A program made the translations under genes and the position numbers. From Planctomycetota bacterium (GTDB lineage Bacteria; Planctomycetota; DG-23; SLPQ01): a DNA stretch of 19,835 bases. The stretch covers positions 1-19,835 of the forward strand of contig JAGHCE010000118.1 in the NCBI GenBank assembly GCA_021160625.1. The letters run 5' to 3'. Under the pieces are notes generated by a model. That model saw nothing but the letters and a program-made list of their open reading frames with translations, searched no databases and was not told where the DNA came from. Position 1 is the first letter of the stretch. Each line of letters starts with the position of its first letter. Positions 6,672 through 13,187 of this stretch are shown here, in pieces.

Positions 6672-7358
6672 ATGGCCGTATTCACTATCTCCCGGGAAAC
6701 CGGCAGCGAGGGCGAAAAGCTGGGGGTGGAACTTGCCGAGGCACTGGAGTACGAGGTCCTGGACAAGGAAATAATCCGGCAGGTCGCCGAGAAAATCGGA
6801 GCATCCCCCGAGGAAGTCGAACCCTATGACGAACGGGCCGGAGGCCGCCTGATGAGGTTCCTGGCGAGCCTGTTCAGAAGCCACCCGGAAATGATGCCCT
6901 ACTACGGGGCGTTTCCACAGTCGGAGCCGACGTTCGCCTACGGGGTTTCCGTGCCGTACCTTTACTACGAGGGGCCCGGCGAGGGGGGCCCTGCGCCGCT
7001 TAGCCCCGAGAAGGCGGCCGAGCATTTCGAGACGATCATCCGCGACTTCGCCGGCGACGGCAACGTCGTCATAGTGGGCCGGGGCTCGCAGTGCATCCTC
7101 CGGGAAACGCCCGGTGTCGTTCACCTGCGGACCGTGGCGCCTCTGGACTGGCGCGTCCGGAGGGTGCTCAATGCCAACCGGGATTTCTCGCCCGACGAGG
7201 CGCGGGAGTTCATCGAGAGAAACGACACCTGGCGCAGGAACTACATCAGCGCCCACTACGAGGCCGACTGGGACGACCCGTCCCTCTATCATCTCGTAAT
7301 CTCGATGGACAGGTGGGACAGGGCCGACCTCGTCTCGGCGCTTCGAGGTACGCTGTAA
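6672..7358 (+). CDS. Cytidylate kinase-like family protein
   Basis: 228 residues. The opening FTISRETGSEGEKLGVELAEALEYEVLDKEII corresponds to the first strand, phosphate-binding loop and following helix of the cytidylate-kinase-like family (PF13189). The loop is diverged: GSEGEK replaces the GxGKS/T of classical P-loop kinases. Later family features are NVVIVGRGSQCIL, HLRTVAPLDWRVRRV and the basic helix around WRRNYISAHY. Such proteins are assumed to be nucleotide-binding and their true substrate is generally unknown; housekeeping CMP kinase would look closer to Cmk. A 50-residue segment (about 70-120) rich in Pro, Tyr and Gly interrupts the core. A strong AGGAGG lies just upstream of the ATG at 6672. 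Likely cytoplasmic. Confidence 0.85.
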   Translation: MAVFTISRETGSEGEKLGVELAEALEYEVLDKEIIRQVAEKIGASPEEVEPYDERAGGRLMRFLASLFRSHPEMMPYYGAFPQSEPTFAYGVSVPYLYYEGPGEGGPAPLSPEKAAEHFETIIRDFAGDGNVVIVGRGSQCILRETPGVVHLRTVAPLDWRVRRVLNANRDFSPDEAREFIERNDTWRRNYISAHYEADWDDPSLYHLVISMDRWDRADLVSALRGTL

Positions 7359-7407
7359 ACTGCGCTCCCGGCGGCCATAACTGTCCCAAAGGAATGTGTT
7401 CAGCGAC

Positions 7408-7493
7408 GTAGGGTGCGGCCTCCACGGCGGGTAAACCTTGCCGCACGCGTGTCATTTTCACCACAGAGGCACCCAAACACCGAGAAACACGAT
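7408..7493. repeat. Repeat modules: GTAGGGTGCGG / GGCGGGTAAACC and CACCACAGAG type
   Basis: GTAGGGTGCGGCCTCCACGG, GCGGGTAAACCTTGCCGCACGCG, then TGTCATTTTCACCACAGAGG with short CAC/ACA-rich repeats. The first part recurs in degenerate form at 13165-13203. The TCATTTTCACCACAG word recurs at 8658 and 14655, each time between two GTAGGG-type modules. Confidence 0.78.
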
Positions 7494-7614
7494 GTAGAGG
7501 CGAGGCATTGCCTCGCCCGCGGAAGGTCAGATGATTGTCGCAGACAACGTCTGCGGCCCCCCATAGCAGGAAGGGGGCGAAGCCCCCCGTAGCAGAAAGG
7601 GGGCGAAGCCGCCC
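7494..7614 (+). repeat. 95-bp three-hairpin composite repeat, copy 2, plus extra GAA-loop unit
   Basis: Hairpin 1 is GGCGAGGC-ATT-GCCTCGCC, perfect. GGAAGGTCAGATGATTG follows. Hairpin 2 is CGCAGAC-AAC-GTCTGCG, a perfect stem of different sequence from the other copies. Hairpin 3 is GGGGGC-GAA-GCCCCC. A second GAA-loop module (7589-7614) follows in tandem. No gene is visible in 7359-7732. Confidence 0.88.
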
Positions 7615-7620
7615 GGAACA

Positions 7621-7648
7621 TAGACGTACGCACGCCGGTCTGTACAAT
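7621..7648 (+). promoter_or_regulatory. Candidate promoter for nfu-type gene
   Basis: TAGACG at 7621-7626 (4 of 6 to TTGACA), a 16-base spacer, then TACAAT at 7643-7648 (5 of 6). It begins immediately after the tandem GAA-loop repeats and points to the Nfu-domain gene at 7733. Sequence match only. Confidence 0.4.
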
Positions 7649-7732
7649 AGATGCTCTGTGAGGCAAAGCGGCCTGCCGGCGCGGCGGGTTCGTCGTCAGG
7701 AGAATTTACGAGATACCGAGGAGACTGCGTAA

Positions 7733-7960
7733 ATGGACAGAGAAGGCGTACAGGCTGTAATAGAGGAAATCCGGCCGATGCTGCAGGCCGACGGCGGCGA
7801 CATCGAGCTCGTGGACGTAAAGCCCGACGAAGGCCGCGTGGAGGTGCGCCTGACCGGCGCCTGCAACGGATGTCCGATGGCGCAGATGACGTTGCAAATG
7901 GGCGTGCAGCGCAAGCTCAAAGAGGTATTCCCCGACCTCAAAGAGGTGGTGTCGGTCTAA
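7733..7960 (+). CDS. Nfu-type iron-sulfur cluster scaffold/carrier (NifU C-terminal domain)
   Basis: 75 residues making up one complete NifU C-terminal (Nfu) domain. The helix IEEIRPMLQADGGDIELVDV and the strand VEVRLTGAC are typical. The CxxC motif C44-N-G-C47 followed by P is the Fe-S ligand pair; two subunits would share a cluster. Proteins of this size receive Fe-S clusters from the SUF/ISC scaffold and pass them to apo-enzymes; the radical SAM enzyme in this window would be one possible client, though nothing here links them directly. The start is ATG at 7733 with GAGGAG about nine bases upstream. It is a single-gene unit with its own promoter candidate and a clear terminator 30 bases after the stop. 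Confidence 0.95.
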   Translation: MDREGVQAVIEEIRPMLQADGGDIELVDVKPDEGRVEVRLTGACNGCPMAQMTLQMGVQRKLKEVFPDLKEVVSV

Positions 7961-7989
7961 TCTGAAACGCTTGCAACGATTGTGAGTCG

Positions 7990-8024
7990 AAGCGGGCACG
8001 GATACCGTGCCCGCTTTGCTTTTG
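7990..8024 (+). terminator. Rho-independent terminator after nfu-type gene
   Basis: A 12-bp stem, AAGCGGGCACGG with CCGTGCCCGCTT, closes a three-base loop ATA and is followed by TGCTTTT. The stem is perfect and GC-rich. It lies between the convergent nfu-type and HD genes and could act on both strands, though the T-run is better on the plus strand. Confidence 0.85.
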
Positions 8025-8032
8025 CGTGGACC

Positions 8033-8587
8033 TTAGAGTCCCAGGTCGTCGGAGACGGCCTGCATCGCCTCCAAGACCGTGGCGATGTGCTCGTCGAGTT
8101 CGACGCCGAGCTCCTCGGCGCCGGCCCTTATCGCATCGCGGTTTATCGCGGCGGCAAACGATTTGTCCTTCATCTTCTTCTTGACGGACTTTACCTTCAC
8201 GTCGGCGATTTTCTTCGACGGTCGCACAAGCGACACAGCCGTGATAAGTCCGGTAAGCTCATCGACGGCGTAAAGCGTCTTCGAGATGAGGTCGTCGCGC
8301 GGCAGGCCGTGGGCCTCGTTGTGGACCTTCACCGCCCGGACGACGTCGTCTGGGAAACCCGCCTCGGACAGTATCCAGGCGCCGCGCAGGGAATGTTCGG
8401 CAAGGTCGGGGCACTCTTCGTAGTCGATGTCGTGGAGGAGGCCCGCAAGGCCCCACTTGTCGGGGTCCTCGTCGAACTTCGCCGCATAGGCGCGCATCGC
8501 CGCCTCGACGGCCAGCATATGCTTTACGAGATTCTCATTGGCGATATGCGACCGCAGCAGGACAACGGCCTCTTCGCGTGTCATCAT
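8033..8587 (-). CDS. HD/HDIG domain phosphohydrolase
   Basis: 184 residues. The metal-binding pattern of the HD superfamily is present: H23 (VKHML), H52-D53 (GLLHDIDYEE), H65 and H89 in the following helices, and D109 (YAVDEL). The domain fills residues about 15-115, and a basic helical tail (KSVKKKMKDKS) follows. It belongs to the single-domain HDIG group common across bacteria, most of whose members have no assigned substrate; phosphoester or nucleotide hydrolysis is the reasonable expectation. The start is ATG at 8587 (MMTREE; the second ATG is also possible), with GGGAG about nine bases upstream. It stands alone on the minus strand, convergent with the Nfu gene. It is cytoplasmic, with no signal or membrane segment. 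Confidence 0.9.
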   Translation of the reverse strand: MMTREEAVVLLRSHIANENLVKHMLAVEAAMRAYAAKFDEDPDKWGLAGLLHDIDYEECPDLAEHSLRGAWILSEAGFPDDVVRAVKVHNEAHGLPRDDLISKTLYAVDELTGLITAVSLVRPSKKIADVKVKSVKKKMKDKSFAAAINRDAIRAGAEELGVELDEHIATVLEAMQAVSDDLGL

Positions 8588-8627
8588 TTCGGCTACTCCC
8601 TATGTTGCATATTTAGCCACTTTTCGC

Positions 8628-8688
8628 GTAGGCGCAAGGTACCTTGCCCGCGCCTGTATCATTTTCACCACAGACACAGAGTAACAAC
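8628..8688. repeat. Hairpin-1 variant with 14-bp perfect palindrome, plus CACCACAG module
   Basis: GTAGGCGCAAGGTACCTTGCCCGCG is a hairpin-1 module with a different stem. It includes the perfect 14-bp palindrome GCAAGGTACCTTGC at 8634-8647. TATCATTTTCACCACAGAC follows, the word also seen at 7448 and 14655. The palindrome lies about 47 bases upstream of the HD gene start. Confidence 0.75.
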
Positions 8689-8761
8689 GTAGGGGCGTGA
8701 TTCATCACGCCCAATGCACCCTCTACCCTTCACCTGCGGGCGCAATAAATTGCGCCCCTAC
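8689..8761. repeat. 73-bp GTAGGGGCG...CGCCCCTAC repeat, copy 2 (inverted)
   Basis: Inverted copy of 5712-5783. Its reverse complement shows the same ends and the internal CAGGTGAAGGGTA and GCATTGGGCG words in the same order. Both ends carry their own short hairpins (GGGCGTGATTCATCACGCCC and GCGCAATAAATTGCGC). Confidence 0.85.
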
Positions 8762-8787
8762 AAAGGCCATCAGTACCACATTTTTCT

Positions 8788-8881
8788 GTAGGGGCGAGGG
8801 GAGCCTGGCCCGCGGAAGGCCAGTTAACTGCCACGGACAACGTCCGTGGCCCCCCGTAGCAAAGAGGGGGCGAAGCCCTCC
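8788..8881 (+). repeat. 94-bp three-hairpin composite repeat, copy 3
   Basis: Hairpin 1 is GGGCGAGG-GGAG-CCTGGCCC (one mismatch). GGAAGGCCAGTTAACTG follows. Hairpin 2 is CCACGGAC-AAC-GTCCGTGG, perfect 8 bp. Hairpin 3 is GGGGGC-GAA-GCCCTCC. No gene is visible in 8588-8917. Confidence 0.9.
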
Positions 8882-8917
8882 ACACTACGTTACAGGACAT
8901 CAGTCAATTGGCACCAC

Positions 8918-9352
8918 TCAGACATCCTCCTCGAGCATATTCACCCGGCGCGCGTGCCGGCCGCCGTCGAAGGGGGTATCAAGCCAGATGTCGAGCATCC
9001 GCAGCGCCTCTTCGTGGTCCATCGTCCTGCCGCCGAGGCACAGGACATTGGCGTCGTTGTGTGCGCTCGCGAGCCGCGCGGTCTCCTCGCTGTAGGCCAG
9101 CGCCGCACGAATGCCGGCGACCTTGTTGGCCCCGATGCATACACCTATGCCCGTGCCACAGACTACTACACCTCGTTCGGACTGCCCGGCGGCGACGGCC
9201 CGGCCCACACGGTGGGCGTAGACGGGATAGTCCACCGTCTCTCTCCCCTCGGTGCCGACGTCCTCGACGTCCAGACCGCGCTCGATGAGGTGCTGCTTGA
9301 TCTTTTCCTTGAGCTCGAAACCGGCGTGGTCACTGCCTATGACTATCTTCAC
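8918..9352 (-). CDS. rpiB: Ribose-5-phosphate isomerase B
   Basis: 144 residues, normal length for RpiB/LacAB family isomerases, which interconvert ribose 5-phosphate and ribulose 5-phosphate in the pentose phosphate pathway. Catalytic and binding residues are visible: D8-H9 in GSDHAGFELK, C65 in VVCGTGIG, the anion-binding GIGVCIGANK loop, and H98 in SAHNDANVLCLGGR. The usual ending, with a helix EALRMLDIWLDTPFDGGRHARRV, is complete. The start is GTG at 9352, overlapping the stop of the preceding tsaC-phosphatase gene (GTGA), so the two are translationally coupled. RpiB next to a Sua5/LMW-PTP gene is a conserved-looking arrangement in several bacterial phyla from general knowledge. Cytoplasmic, probably a dimer. 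Confidence 0.96.
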   Translation of the reverse strand: MKIVIGSDHAGFELKEKIKQHLIERGLDVEDVGTEGRETVDYPVYAHRVGRAVAAGQSERGVVVCGTGIGVCIGANKVAGIRAALAYSEETARLASAHNDANVLCLGGRTMDHEEALRMLDIWLDTPFDGGRHARRVNMLEEDV

Positions 9353-10458
9353 AGCTGCTCCATTCTTTGCGCTACCGTCCTTCGTATCTGGTCCCTGACG
9401 CGGCGGTAAACCTCTATCGACTGCCCGATCGGGTCCGCTATGGCCTGCCCCTCAGGTGAAAGAAGCGTGGTCCTGGCCGCCGCATCCCGGTCTATGGCCC
9501 GCACGTCGTCCTGATGGTACGGCGCCATAACGAAGATGTCGTCGGCGTCCCTGACGAGCTCCAGCGTGAGCGGCCGGGACTCGTTCGCGGAGATGTCGAT
9601 GCCCACCTCCCGCATCACAGTGACGGCCTCCGGCGAAGGGGGACGCCCGCCGAGAGACGCCGTCCCCGCTGAAACCACGCGAAAACCAACCGTCTCCAGG
9701 CCGGAAATCTCGACCCCCAGCCGGCCGGCCAGGACCTCCCGCGCGAACCCCTCGGCCATCGGGCTGCGGCAGATGTTGCCTGTGCATACGAAGAGGACCG
9801 TCCGGACAATCGCCCGCCGCAGATCGTCGGGGCCTATCGCGCCCAGGCGCAATACCTTGAGCGTCCCCTGCCCGGAAACCTCAACCACCGTCGAGCACAC
9901 CCCAAGCGGCGAGACGCCCGCATCGAGCACAAGCTCGACAAGGCCGTCGAAATACTTCACGACCTCCTCGGCGGTTTTCGCCGGCTCGGCGCCGAGCGGA
10001 TTGGCGCTGGGGATGACCACGGTGGTATCGGCCCCGAGGAGGACGTCCCTTGTAAGCGAGAGCCCCGGCATCCTGAGGCCCACCGTCGCCTCCGGGTCAC
10101 CGGAATCCGCTGCAGCGGCACTCGCGCGGCCGCGGGCGGCCTTTCCCGGCAGGACGAGGGTCAGAGGCCCCGGCCAGAAGTGGTTTATCAGTTTCTCCGC
10201 GTTGCGCGGCAGAGAGGAGCTGAAACGCTTTACGTCGCTCTTGAGAGGGATGCAGATGGTGAACTTCTTTTGAGCGGCGCGGTCCTTGATTTTTCTCAGG
10301 CGCGCAATGGCCTGGGGGTGCTCGGCGCTCGCCGCGAGGCCGTAGACCGTCTCTGTGGGAATGCCTACAAGCCCCCCGGATTCGAGGACCTGCACCGCTG
10401 CCTTGACAGCGGCGGCATACCCCTTGCGAGTATTGGTTTTGATGACGTTCGTATTCAT
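9349..10458 (-). CDS. Fusion: TsaC/Sua5 threonylcarbamoyl-AMP synthase + low-molecular-weight protein tyrosine phosphatase
   Basis: 369 residues with two complete domains. Residues about 12-215 are a YrdC/Sua5 domain (VGIPTETVYGLAASA at 31-45, HFWPGPLTLVLP at 93-104, VVIPSANPLG at 147-156). It makes threonylcarbamoyl-AMP from threonine, bicarbonate and ATP for the t6A modification of tRNAs reading ANN codons. Residues about 218-369 are a low-molecular-weight phosphatase domain. It has the CX5R loop C225-TGNIC-R231-S and the general-acid D342-P343, both intact, so it should be active. The Sua5 C-terminal domain is absent; the phosphatase takes its place. The start is ATG at 10458 with AGGA upstream, behind an excellent promoter. 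The stop overlaps rpiB. What links the two activities is unknown; the phosphatase could act on protein tyrosine or arginine. Confidence 0.93.
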   Translation of the reverse strand: MNTNVIKTNTRKGYAAAVKAAVQVLESGGLVGIPTETVYGLAASAEHPQAIARLRKIKDRAAQKKFTICIPLKSDVKRFSSSLPRNAEKLINHFWPGPLTLVLPGKAARGRASAAAADSGDPEATVGLRMPGLSLTRDVLLGADTTVVIPSANPLGAEPAKTAEEVVKYFDGLVELVLDAGVSPLGVCSTVVEVSGQGTLKVLRLGAIGPDDLRRAIVRTVLFVCTGNICRSPMAEGFAREVLAGRLGVEISGLETVGFRVVSAGTASLGGRPPSPEAVTVMREVGIDISANESRPLTLELVRDADDIFVMAPYHQDDVRAIDRDAAARTTLLSPEGQAIADPIGQSIEVYRRVRDQIRRTVAQRMEQL

Positions 10459-10489
10459 ATGTCCTGCGCGGAGTTTCGAAACGGCAACT

Positions 10490-10518
10490 ATTACAACAGG
10501 ACACCTGCGCTATGTCAA
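10490..10518 (-). promoter_or_regulatory. Sigma70-type promoter for tsaC-PTP/rpiB operon
   Basis: On the minus strand: TTGACA (perfect -35, 10518-10513), a 17-base spacer, then TGTAAT (5 of 6, 10495-10490). The expected transcript start is near 10483, giving a leader of about 25 bases before the ATG at 10458. It is the best -35 in the window. Confidence 0.72.
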
Positions 10519-10670
10519 GGCGGCGGGGGTCGGGCGGTCACAAAACGCTTCAGCAGAGCAACCTGCAGGCCGATATATTACCGGGTATGTCCCTCGAAAA
10601 GGCCCCTGCCCTCACCACGCCAGGTAAGAGCGGGCCGCGATGAGGGGCGGTGAGTATTGGACAGGGGTTT

Positions 10671-10893
10671 GCCGCGAAGTCTAACCCCCGAGGGGCACAT
10701 GGCGCCAGCCAATGGCTTTCGGGGATGATACGCGGCATAGTGCGGCGAGTGCAGAGGAACCGTTCGCCGCGAAGTCTGACCCCCGAAGGACACTTAGCAC
10801 CAGCCAATGGTTTTTGGGGATAATACGCGGCATAGGTGCGGCGAGTGTGGAGGAACCGTTCGCCGCGAAGTCTGACCCCCGAAGGGGGAATCG
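10671..10893. repeat. 95-bp tandem repeat (2.3 copies) leading into diguanylate cyclase gene
   Basis: Copies start with GCCGCGAAGTCT at 10671, 10766 and 10862 (periods 95 and 96); the third stops after 32 bases at the start codon. Each copy has CCCCCGA(A)G, an AGCCAATGG(C/T)T hairpin, GATAAT/GATGAT-ACGCGGCAT, and GTGCGGCGAGTG...GAGGAACCGTTC. In the last copy CCCCC-GAA-GGGGG forms a tight hairpin holding the ribosome-binding G-run. The unit is unlike the other repeat families here except for this GAA loop. Bases 10519-10670 contain nothing I can identify. Confidence 0.9.
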
Positions 10894-11961
10894 GTGCAGG
10901 ATAAGCCCGTAATCTTCGCTGTCTGCCAGGATGAGGGGACGCTTCATTTCCTGGAGGACGCATGCGCAGGGGTGGGGATGGCGTTCCTGACGGCCGGGAG
11001 CCCCGCCTCGGCCGTCGACGAGGCCAGGCCGGCCGGGCCGGACGTGGTGATTCTCGACGAGGCGGTCAGGGACCACGAATGGATTGACATCTACCGGGGC
11101 TTCCAGCAGGAGTACCCGGAGACTTTCCTTCCGATACTGGTGCTCGTGGACGCCGGGCGGGCGGAGGAGGCCATTGAGAAGATGGAGTCGGGGCTCGTCG
11201 ACGTACTGGCGAAGCCGGTCAACGAAGGCGTGCTCAAGGCCAGGCTCAGGGCGATGCTCCGGATAAGGCAAATCCACGACGACCTCACATCGAGGCGCGA
11301 CGCCGCCGAGCGCGAGCTCGAGGACGAACGCCACCTGCGCGAAGAGCTCGCGGTGGCGAACGAGGAATTGAAAAAGCTCTCCACCACCGACGGGCTCACC
11401 GGCCTTGCCAACCACCGCTCCTTAGCCGAATGGCTAAAAACCGAGTTCGAGGTGGCTTCGCGCTACCAGCTGCCGCTTTCGGCGATAATGATCGACTTGG
11501 ACGAATTCAAGAACGTCAACGACGAGCATGGGCACCTCTTCGGCGACTTCGTCCTGCAGGGCGTGGCCAGGATCATCCGGGCGCAGTCGCGCCGCGCGGA
11601 CTTCTGTGCGCGATACGGGGGGGAGGAGTTTATGGTGATCCTGCCCAACACCGACGGCTACGCGGCCTCGAACCTTGCGCACCGCATCCATGAGGCGATC
11701 GGAAGGCGAGGTTTCTCCCTGTCCGCGGCGAATCTCCCCGAAGAACACGAGGCACTCAACGCAGAGGTCGCCGAGGCCCCCGCAGAAAGTGCTCCCGTAC
11801 CCGGAGAGCAGGTCAGGATAACCGCAAGCCTCGGCATATCGACCTTCCCGGTCGACGGGGTCAACTCCGCCAAGGATTTGATCGATCTTGCGGACCGGGC
11901 GCTATACACCGCGAAATCGAGAGGCCGCGACAAGGTCATTTCCTGGAGCCAGGTACGGTAG
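10894..11961 (+). CDS. Response regulator with GGDEF domain (diguanylate cyclase)
   Basis: 355 residues. Residues 1-125 form a receiver domain with D13, phospho-acceptor D55 (VVILDE) and K107 (LAKPV). Residues about 128-162 form a coiled-coil linker. Residues about 163-352 form a GGDEF domain with DGLTGLANHRS, the D-L-D-E-F-K-N-VND metal/substrate strand and GGEEF at 242-246. R233-xx-D236 lies exactly five residues before it, an intact product-inhibition (I) site. It should make cyclic di-GMP, probably after phosphorylation and dimerisation. Oddities: the switch Ser/Thr position appears to be Val or Asp (ILVLVDAG), and an Ala/Glu/Pro-rich insert (about 281-305) sits before the RITASLGIS strand. 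The start is GTG at 10894; its SD-like GGGGGA comes from the tandem repeat. No histidine kinase is nearby. Confidence 0.93.
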   Translation: MQDKPVIFAVCQDEGTLHFLEDACAGVGMAFLTAGSPASAVDEARPAGPDVVILDEAVRDHEWIDIYRGFQQEYPETFLPILVLVDAGRAEEAIEKMESGLVDVLAKPVNEGVLKARLRAMLRIRQIHDDLTSRRDAAERELEDERHLREELAVANEELKKLSTTDGLTGLANHRSLAEWLKTEFEVASRYQLPLSAIMIDLDEFKNVNDEHGHLFGDFVLQGVARIIRAQSRRADFCARYGGEEFMVILPNTDGYAASNLAHRIHEAIGRRGFSLSAANLPEEHEALNAEVAEAPAESAPVPGEQVRITASLGISTFPVDGVNSAKDLIDLADRALYTAKSRGRDKVISWSQVR

Positions 11962-11991
11962 GAAGTAACGCCTGCCCTCGTCAAAGGGCAC

Positions 11992-12020
11992 TGGACTGAC
12001 CGCAGCCGATCCGGGATAAT
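11992..12020 (+). promoter_or_regulatory. Candidate promoter for oxidoreductase gene
   Basis: TGGACT at 11992-11997 (4 of 6), a 17-base spacer, then GATAAT at 12015-12020 (5 of 6). It lies 31 bases after the diguanylate cyclase stop and 55 bases before the oxidoreductase ATG, so that gene can be transcribed on its own. Confidence 0.48.
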
Positions 12021-12074
12021 CACGCACCAAGATTCCCTTACCCGTCACGGATCCGTTGCGAAAGGAAAAGTGCT

Positions 12075-13187
12075 ATGGCTGTCCGGAAAGTCAAGGTCGG
12101 CGTTATCGGCTGCGGGAACATCTGTGCCATTTACCTGAAGAATATGCAGGGGCTCTTCGAGATACTCGACGTAGTGGCCTGTGCGGACCTTGTGATGGAA
12201 AAGGCCGAGGCCGCCGCCGCCGAGTACGAGGGGGTCCGGGCGGTTACGGCAGACAAGCTCCTGGCCGACGACGAGATCGAAATCGTGGTCAACCTGACCA
12301 TCCCTGCTGCGCACGCCGAGGTGGCGCTCGCCGCTGTGGAGGCGGGCAAGTCCGTCTACAACGAAAAGCCGCTCGCACTTGAGCGCAAGGAAGGCAGGAG
12401 ACTCCTGCAAACAGCGTCGGCAAACGGCGTCCTTGTTGGAGGCGCACCCGACACGTTCCTTGGCGGCGGCCTTCAGACCTGCCGGGAGATTATCGACGAC
12501 GGGCAAATCGGAGACCCCGTCGCCGCGACGGCCTTTATGACCTGCCACGGCCACGAGAGCTGGCACCCGGCGCCCGGGTTCTATTACAAGCCGGGCGGCG
12601 GGCCGATGTTCGATATGGGCCCCTATTACCTTACGGCCTTAGTGTCTCTTATCGGCCCGGCCGAACGCGTCACCGGCTCGGCACGGATAACTCTCCCCCA
12701 GCGCACGATCACGAGCAAGCCGCTGGCGGGGGAGATAATCGACGTGGAGGTCCCCACGCACGTAGCCGGCGTGATGGACTTCCAGTGCGGCGCGATAGGC
12801 ACTATTATTACGAGCTTCGACGTCTGGGGCGCACACCTGCCGTTTATCGAGATTTACGGCACCGAGGGGTCGCTCTCGGTGCCCGACCCGAACACCTTCG
12901 GCGGACCCGTGCGTGTGATGAAGGCCGGTGGCGACTGGCGTGACGTGGCCCTGACGCACGGCTACGCCGAAAACTCCCGAGGTCTCGGCGTGGCGGATAT
13001 GGCCTGTGCGCTTCGCTCGGGCAGGCCGCACAGGGCGTGTGGCGAGATGTGCTACCACGTCCTTGATATTATGCACGCCTTTCACGACGCCTCCGACGCA
13101 GGCCGGCACGTCAGCCTCGAAAGCACCTGCAAGCGCCCGGCGCCGCTGCCACACGTGGAAACGCAGGGTGGCCACCACGGCGGGTAA
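12075..13187 (+). CDS. Gfo/Idh/MocA family oxidoreductase
   Basis: 370 residues. An N-terminal Rossmann domain starts with VGVIGCGNICAIYLKN (the GxGxxC/A nucleotide loop). Then comes the VVNLTIPAAHAEVALAAVEAGKSVYNEKPLAL segment, whose EKP lysine (K98) is the usual catalytic or cofactor-contacting residue. The C-terminal alpha/beta domain follows (PGGGPMFDMGPYYL at about 173-185). The family oxidises or epimerises sugars and inositols using NAD(P); the substrate cannot be read. The typical catalytic His after DxG is a Tyr here (D180-M-G-P-Y-Y). The start is ATG at 12075 with AAAGGA upstream. No signal peptide is present, so it is cytoplasmic. The final residues (QGGHHGG and stop) are encoded by a degenerate repeat at 13165-13203, so the original C-terminus may have been replaced. 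Confidence 0.93.
   Translation: MAVRKVKVGVIGCGNICAIYLKNMQGLFEILDVVACADLVMEKAEAAAAEYEGVRAVTADKLLADDEIEIVVNLTIPAAHAEVALAAVEAGKSVYNEKPLALERKEGRRLLQTASANGVLVGGAPDTFLGGGLQTCREIIDDGQIGDPVAATAFMTCHGHESWHPAPGFYYKPGGGPMFDMGPYYLTALVSLIGPAERVTGSARITLPQRTITSKPLAGEIIDVEVPTHVAGVMDFQCGAIGTIITSFDVWGAHLPFIEIYGTEGSLSVPDPNTFGGPVRVMKAGGDWRDVALTHGYAENSRGLGVADMACALRSGRPHRACGEMCYHVLDIMHAFHDASDAGRHVSLESTCKRPAPLPHVETQGGHHGG

Noticed and set aside
6381..7292. 303-codon minus-strand frame
   Set aside because: Antisense shadow of the FlaG-like and cytidylate-kinase-like genes, with no SD or family match.
7400..7666. Small minus-strand proteins across the 7.4-7.7 kb spacer
   Set aside because: They translate repeat modules present in several spacers and have no SD.
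10671..10893. CRISPR array or c-di-GMP riboswitch before the GGDEF gene
   Set aside because: Repeat units are 95 bp with no spacer variation, and I could not find the conserved core of the c-di-GMP riboswitch classes.
10550..10963. Minus-strand frames through the 95-bp tandem repeat that look like repeated peptides
   Set aside because: All minus frames stay open there because of composition; the repeat periods (95, 96) do not keep frame, and no start with SD fits.
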